A DNA stretch of 10,907 bases from Scytalidium lignicola. Its lineage: Eukaryota > Ascomycota > Leotiomycetes. Positions 7,119-10,907 of the stretch are shown piece by piece. Position numbers and translations under genes: made by a program. Positions within the stretch are counted from its first letter, which is position 1. The number at the start of each line of letters is the position of its first letter. The notes under the pieces were generated by a model that worked only from the letters and a program-made list of their open reading frames with translations, did no database searches and was not told the origin of the DNA. Where the stretch lies: the NCBI GenBank assembly GCA_002812745.2, contig NCSJ02000650.1, forward strand, positions 1 to 10,907. Direction: 5' to 3'.

Positions 7119-8172
7119 ATTTTAGTTATATAATGATTTAGCTATAACTTTCTACTTTAAAACATATCTTTATACATCCTTGTTTTTGATTTACTAAAAG
7201 AAAACCCTTATTTCTTGATTAACATAGAATTATAATACTTATACTAATGTTTTAACTACTTGTCAATAACTAGATTATAATGTATATTGGACTATACAGA
7301 CTATGATATCAACAAAGACATGTTAAAATATCTTATTAAGTTTTATACTTATTGTTAACATTATAATAAGTCATTAAGAAGATTCAGATTTAACTTATAA
7401 GATAATATCAACTTCAACTACTCTATTATCATTAACATCTTCTATATCAACAACAAACTTATACTTTATATTGTCAATGAAGGAACATACTATCAAGTTA
7501 GTAAATAACTCTAAAATATTAATACAAAGCATACTTGAGATGTTTTACAGACTTGTTAGATTAACACTTACTTAAGACTTCTAGACCAGATTGTAATTAA
7601 CACTAGAAAGAACTTCATTAGTAAAGAATTCTAGCAAAATGTTATAATCATAAGAACAACCTTGAAAGTAGTTCTAATAGAAGCTTATAACTCAATTAGC
7701 CATATTAAACAATATTATATACTTATACAATATGCTTACTAGATAATTATAGTTAAAATCCACAATCTTAACAAAGATATAACTTTACAAATAACATTCA
7801 AGGCTATTAACAATTCAATAAGACTTAACGGACTTGTCTTTACATTACTAGTTTATAACACTTACTTATACATGTCAGAACTTAACATCTTAGCCTTAAC
7901 TATAAGCTAAAGAGCTATAATAATCAAGAAGGCTATAAAGGAAATCAGTAAAATCAAAGTAAAATAACAAGTACAAAACATAATCAACATATAAAATAAC
8001 CTTGATATAAGTATTATTCATAACTTACTACTGAATTCAGATGTTCTTGTATAAAGAGTAAGAAACATAAGTTAGAATAGAAGCTAGGAAAAGTTATACA
8101 AGCTTGTAAGTATAAACAGAGAAACATATGTATTAACACTACTACATACTACATAAGAATACACTATTCAAG
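7119..8172 (+). pseudogene. Copia integrase relic
   Basis: The enzyme that inserts the element cDNA. It starts with the pre-integrase zinc region: a LHRRFGHPS-like stretch eroded to LY-stop-CFNY near 7240, then CxxC about 7338-7350. The core catalytic triad is visible: first Asp now Asn (7434-7436), second Asp now Asn in NTRKNF (7599-7601), while the Glu is kept (7680-7682, IEAYNSI, from VEAHNSIG). Then AYQII-like, LNGLVFTLLV (7827-7856) and, in the C-terminal part, LLLNSDVLV (about 8028-8054), matching DLPLNSDVLVW. It runs in frame 0 until the ACTACAT duplication at 8141-8154, after which the frame shifts by one; STVVK follows in the new frame. The C-terminal part aligns with the inverted copia copy at 3650-4058. 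Confidence 0.85.
8141..8154 (+). repeat. 7-bp tandem duplication causing a frameshift
   Basis: ACTACAT occurs twice in direct tandem. The homologous site in the other copia copy (about 3755-3770) has a single unit, and there the integrase end and downstream linker stay in one frame. This is a simple replication-slippage indel, distinct from the point mutations around it. Confidence 0.75.
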
Positions 8173-9367
8173 TCAACGGTTGTAAAACTATACCTTATAC
8201 TTACAAAAGGAATTAATGAAATTAAGTTACCAAAGCTAGAACTAAGAATTACAACTGTTGAAGAGCATCAAGAAGAGCTTAACAAGTTAACTATAGTTGT
8301 TACTCTACTACTAGTACTACTTATAAAACATAAACATAGAAGACCTTGTAAATACCTTGAAATCATTGTTTTCTTATAAGGTGAAGAACTAAAGCCTTAA
8401 TTTACAGCCTTATATTAAGTTAAAATATCAAGATTGCTTGAAAAGAGCATTTTTGAAATTGTAAACCTTTAAGATATACTTAATAATATATGTATATTCA
8501 ACGTTAAGTTTGTAAACGAAATTAAAAATAAAAGAACTGAAAAAGCTTTTGAAAAGTTATACTTTATAATACAAGCTTATAAGGATAATAAGAAGAAGCT
8601 TGTTTTGACTTAATCGTTTATTATTCAATATGTTAACTAATATATTATTCTTTGTATTGTTACTATAGAGTACAAAGACATAAGCTTGTACTTATAAGAC
8701 ATTTCACAAGTGTATATATAATCTACTACTTTGCTGAATTAAGATTTCTATGTATAATTACCTCTAGAACTTACAAAGTAACTTAGTCTTTGTAAAGGCT
8801 TAATTCTACAAGTTGTAAAGTTACTTTACAAAGTCCTTAAAGCTGGAAACTACTAATTCTAGACTTATTACTCTTATTATGTCAAGGTGTTTACTATGAA
8901 ATTGTTAACATATAACCTTTGCTTACTGTATAACACTAAACCTTTTGATATTGTAAGGTTTTAAACTAATAATACCTTGTTTGTCAAAGATACTTAATTT
9001 ATTAAACTTAAGTAAGAATAGTTGAAAAAGGTTAATTTCCTAGTAAAAGAATATGAATTATTAATTATTAATAAGGGAATCAAGTTTAATAAAAGTATTA
9101 TACAATTGAATAATACTAGAATTTTACTTACTCAAAAGTGTTAATATACTAATCTATAACTTGTAACCAGGAAATCAGTTATTATAATAAGCTTATAAGG
9201 AATTATACATTAAAACCTTATTATCAAGGAGTAATATATTATATAACATACTTAAAGAGTATATATAACTTTAATTTACTAACTAGAAGTATTATATAAC
9301 CTATTAATAATTACTGAAGCTATTAATCTTAACCAAGAAAACATAAAATCATTGAATAAACACTTAC
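8173..9367 (+). pseudogene. Copia linker and reverse transcriptase relic
   Basis: RNA-dependent DNA polymerase of copia type, preceded by a charged linker (VEEHQEELNKL near 8260; KHKHRRP near 8330). RT proper begins near 8497: FNVKFVNEIKNKRTEKAFEK. Then come SLYL-stop-DISQVY (about 8683-8711, family IxLYLRDITQAY), DFYV (8743 on), VVKLLYKVLKAGNY (8812-8853; family VVKPLYGVPEAGNHW), LLYNTKPFDIV and the catalytic stop-Thr-Asn-Asn (8962-8973; family Gln-Thr-Asp-Asp). VKEYELL and GIKFN follow near 9050-9092. The identical Asp-to-Asn changes occur in the left copy. In the left copy a MITE sits at the position equivalent to about 8695. The N at 9368 breaks the frame into RNase H. Confidence 0.85.
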
Positions 9368-9368
9368 N

Positions 9369-9682
9369 AATAGTAAATTTAAAACATTGTTAAGAGAATA
9401 TAATTTATTAAACTCAAAAAGGAAATGTTATAATTATTAATCTTTATAAACACTTTATTTATAAATAATAAAGACTTATTGTTACAAATTAACTATATTA
9501 TAATACTTGTAAACTAGAAAGGAAACATGAATACATTATACTAAACATTAATCAAGTACAAAAAGGTTATACATAATGTTTTAACCTCAGAACTGTATAA
9601 AATAACTTATAAGTTTGATATAAAAGTTATGATCAAGTTAATTATCAAAGGAATTCTTAAAATTAACTTCTTATTGGTTATA
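9369..9682 (+). pseudogene. Copia RNase H relic, cut by gypsy LTR
   Basis: This is the first part of the domain that degrades element RNA after copying. After the surplus N at 9368 the frame gives FIKLKKEML (about 9404-9430), LLIF-Ile-Asn-Thr-LF (family LLVFTDASF, catalytic Asp now Asn), NNKDLLLQINYIIIL, KYKKVIH and LTSELYKITYKFDIKVM (about 9587-9637; family LASELYAMxxGFDIGA, with Glu kept), ending INFLLVICY at the junction. The left copy continues past this point for another 70 or so codons, so the right copy is truncated by the LTR insertion and not by divergence. Confidence 0.82.
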
Positions 9683-9849
9683 TGTTACAAAACTTCGCCA
9701 TCCAAGTCATTGGATAGCCAAGGGTAAGGTAGATGTTTAAGGACAATGGAAATGTGTAATACATAAGCAGGCGATTAAGTCAAGTGTAAGATCTAGTAAT
9801 GTATTTAGGTTGAACACAAGGAGTCTACTCTCATGTTCTTACAGTGTGC

Positions 9850-9857
9850 TTATATAG
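9850..9857 (-). promoter_or_regulatory. TATA box of right gypsy LTR
   Basis: On the - strand the sequence is TATATAAG, at the same relative position as in the left LTR and downstream of the 9-bp repeats. Confidence 0.5.
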
Positions 9858-9884
9858 ATAATGAAATCCAACTGGACCTTCTAA

Positions 9885-9930
9885 AGTCCTTGGAGTCCTT
9901 AGAGTCCTTGGAGTTCTCTGGAGTCCTTTA
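9885..9930 (-). repeat. Five 9-bp tandem repeats in gypsy U3
   Basis: AGTCCTTGG, AGTCCTTAG, AGTCCTTGG, AGTTCTCTGG and AGTCCTTTA follow one another (shown on the + strand). In element orientation they lie about 30 bases upstream of the TATA box, the usual place for LTR enhancer or activator-binding repeats. The left LTR also has short repeats at this place, but of different sequence. Confidence 0.7.
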
Positions 9931-10046
9931 AGGATTTTAAGACTCTATCATGTGACTTTTGATTGTTAGGTTCTTTATGTACACCTTCTGTATACTAAGC
10001 CTCAAGCTTACACCAATTAGCTTGTTAGGTAAAACCTGTAACATTA

Positions 10047-10056
10047 TCCTCTTTTT
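10047..10056 (-). other. Polypurine tract of right gypsy element
   Basis: On the - strand AAAAAGAGGA is followed by TAA and the LTR start TGTTAC. It is identical to the left tract (1151-1160) while the neighbouring sequence has diverged. Confidence 0.8.
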
Positions 10057-10235
10057 GTACTAATGTTACCTTAATACTTAACTTGTTGTTATGAATTATT
10101 TCATTTGTTCGTTAATCCTTTTCTTTCTTCAATATACCTTCAAAGTATTCTTACCTCTTCTTTCCTTCTGATCTTAAGAGAAAGAAAAGAGAGAGGGTTA
10201 CTCTTGCTTTAACTATTGAGGACATTAGTGATAGT
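10057..10235. other. Spacer upstream of antisense accessory gene
   Basis: The part next to the polypurine tract aligns in inverse orientation with 1095-1150. From about 10140 the + strand frame of the downstream gene is already open (SDLKRKEKRERVTLALTIED), so the gene could start upstream of 10236. Pyrimidine-rich tracts (10120-10170) could be promoter elements; nothing firmer is visible. Confidence 0.4.
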
Positions 10236-10907
10236 ATGGATTCTTGTTCTTATTATTCCAAGGAGAACCAAAAGTGTATTGTAAACCTCTTGAAGTTCTT
10301 ATGGTATTCTGAGTGTATACATATGAAGTGCTCTTACAACATGTCTTCTGATTCTTAGAACAAGAATATCCCTTGTTCTCAGGACTAAGAGTCCTTGGAA
10401 AAATCCATGGACAGACTACAAGCAGAAGAAGAAGAAGTTATAGCCAAAATCTTTTGTTTATGAAAGTAACAAGTTTTCCTTCAACGGTGAAAGAATAAGA
10501 TGGCCTGGCGAGGCCTGAAGTATTTGGACGAACTTGATATTGTGGAAAAGAAAGAAAGGCAAGAGAAACTGTTTAAAGAGTTGTATTCTGCTTGTGTAGG
10601 TAAAGCTTCTTCTTCTGTTGTTAACCTCTTCTTCTTTGACCTTATGATTCTATTGCTTGGAAATCCATTCTAAGATGAGTTTGGTGATATACCTTTAATA
10701 ACTTTTTACAATTTGTAAAATTAAAAGTAAGTTCTTATCCATTTTTACTCTCTGGATATCCTATTCATTTAACTAAGTATTGTAGNTTTTTTATAATGTA
10801 TCTTATGACTGATGATTTTCTTAACTTTATATTCTCTTTCCAGATCAACTTCTTTTAACATTAGTATTTAAGTATTTTCAAGTGTTAGTTTAAAAAGTAA
10901 AACATAG
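10236..10907 (+). pseudogene. Antisense accessory gene of gypsy element (Cys-cluster plus coiled coil), right copy
   Basis: The gene lies opposite to gypsy pol. From ATG 10236: MDSCSYYSKENQKCIV, a Cys-x2-(Cys)-x6-Cys arrangement, then SECIHMKCSYN, giving a second Cys group; next KSMDRLQAEEEEVIAKI (about 10401-10451), QVFLQR, and MAWRGLKYLDELDIVEKKER (10500-10559), a long charged helix, then a Ser-rich tail and GNPF. Six in-frame stops (10356, 10386, 10461, 10467, 10488, 10671) are explicable as CAG/CAA/CGA or Trp codons mutated; otherwise coding bias is well preserved. After 10671 the frame continues DEFGDIPL up to a probable intron at 10727. I recall such Cys-plus-EEEE-plus-LKYLDELD proteins as unnamed ascomycete transposon-linked proteins, but know no function. 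The homologue at 635-1010 has the same position relative to its LTR. Confidence 0.75.
10727..10843 (+). other. Putative spliceosomal intron in the antisense accessory gene
   Basis: The candidate is 117 bp long: donor GTAAGT at 10727, acceptor TTTCCAG ending at 10843, and a branch-like CTTAAC about 20 bases upstream of the acceptor (near 10820). It is flanked by readable frame (DEFGDIPL before, a short Leu/Ser-rich stretch after). Size and signals are typical of ascomycete introns. The left copy is too diverged to confirm it, and an N lies inside (10786). Confidence 0.45.

Larger units (their letters stand above)
4059..9682 (+). mobile_element. Ty1/copia retrotransposon (right copy), 5' complete, 3' truncated
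   Basis: This is a copia element in the order LTR, leader, gag, protease, integrase, RT, RNase H; integrase before RT defines Ty1/copia. It starts with its 5' LTR at 4059, directly inside the integrase of the older copia(-) copy, and stops at 9682 inside RNase H, where the LTR of a gypsy element begins. Frame bookkeeping shows one gag-pol polyprotein: the conceptual frame changes only at N positions and at one 7-bp duplication (8141-8154). Decay is RIP-like, but milder than in the left copy. Confidence 0.9.
9683..10043 (-). repeat. 3' LTR of right gypsy element
   Basis: The LTR is 361 bp with perfect 6-bp inverted ends, TGTTAC (9683-9688) and GTAACA (10038-10043). The copia reading frame ends exactly at its left edge, and the polypurine tract lies 3 bases beyond its right edge. 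Shared with the left gypsy LTR, in inverse orientation: ATCATGTGAC (9947-9956), TATA box (9850-9857) and TTAGGTTGAAC (about 9807-9817). U3 carries five 9-bp tandem units (9885-9930). The clean ends and lighter mutation mark it as one of the younger insertions. Confidence 0.85.
9683..10907 (-). mobile_element. Ty3/gypsy element, 3' end (right copy, - strand)
   Basis: This element is a mirror image of the left gypsy end. Reading from the right, the opposite-strand accessory gene (10236 to the window end) is followed by a spacer, a polypurine tract (10056-10047) and a 3' LTR (10043-9683). It is inserted in the copia(+) RNase H gene. The pol part lies beyond the window. The sequence keeps many CA, TG and CG dinucleotides, so it is younger or less mutated than the copia it interrupts. 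The 5 bases next to the insertion are TTATA (9678-9682); the other half of any target duplication is outside the window. Confidence 0.82.

Noticed and set aside
1..10907. Mitochondrial or bacterial AT-rich DNA
   Set aside because: Chromodomain gypsy and fungal copia relics, with C-to-T-type stops, are nuclear transposon features. No rRNA, tRNA or organelle genes are seen.

Overview
The window has no host gene that I can recognise. It is AT-rich DNA packed with broken, nested transposable elements, and almost every reading frame is full of stops. The element families are a Ty3/gypsy element with a chromodomain integrase of the Tf2-like fungal type, and a Ty1/copia element of the widespread fungal type. 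The decay (Gln and Arg codons turned into stops, Trp into stop, Asp into Asn, little CpG or CpA left) looks like repeat-induced point mutation (RIP). Together these point to a filamentous ascomycete (Pezizomycotina). I cannot name the genus.

Layout, left to right. (1) 1-1451, + strand: 3' end of a gypsy element, with integrase C-terminus and chromodomain (1-594), a separate small gene on the opposite strand (635-1010), a polypurine tract (1151-1160) and a 3' LTR starting at 1164. (2) 1452-4058, - strand: a heavily mutated copia copy (integrase C-terminus, RT, RNase H, pol end). It is interrupted at 2784-3218 by a GC-rich 435-bp MITE-like element with terminal inverted repeats and a 9-bp target duplication. 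(3) 4059-9682, + strand: a second, better preserved copia copy with its 5' LTR (4059-4252), a leader with four copies of a 35-bp repeat, then gag, protease, integrase, RT and RNase H. It is inserted into the integrase region of the first copia copy and stops abruptly inside RNase H. (4) 9683-10907, - strand: 3' end of a second, related gypsy element whose 3' LTR (9683-10043) cuts the copia RNase H. Again a small gene lies on the strand opposite to gypsy pol (10236 to window end), here with a probable intron.

The window is therefore a large imperfect inverted repeat: gypsy(+)-copia(-) on the left and copia(+)-gypsy(-) on the right. The two copia copies are homologous over about 2.2 kb in opposite orientation (left 1790-4058, minus the MITE, against right 7840-9682). 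The right-hand copia copy also supplies the empty-site sequence that proves the MITE insertion.

The most interesting points are the antisense Cys-rich/coiled-coil gene carried between integrase and 3' LTR by both gypsy elements, and the unmutated GC-rich MITE with structured internal repeats. Inferred order of events: copia(-) is old; copia(+) jumped into it; gypsy(-) jumped into copia(+); the MITE is late or escaped RIP because of its small size. About 25 scattered N positions are present. Several of them behave as surplus bases in homopolymers and break frames artificially.
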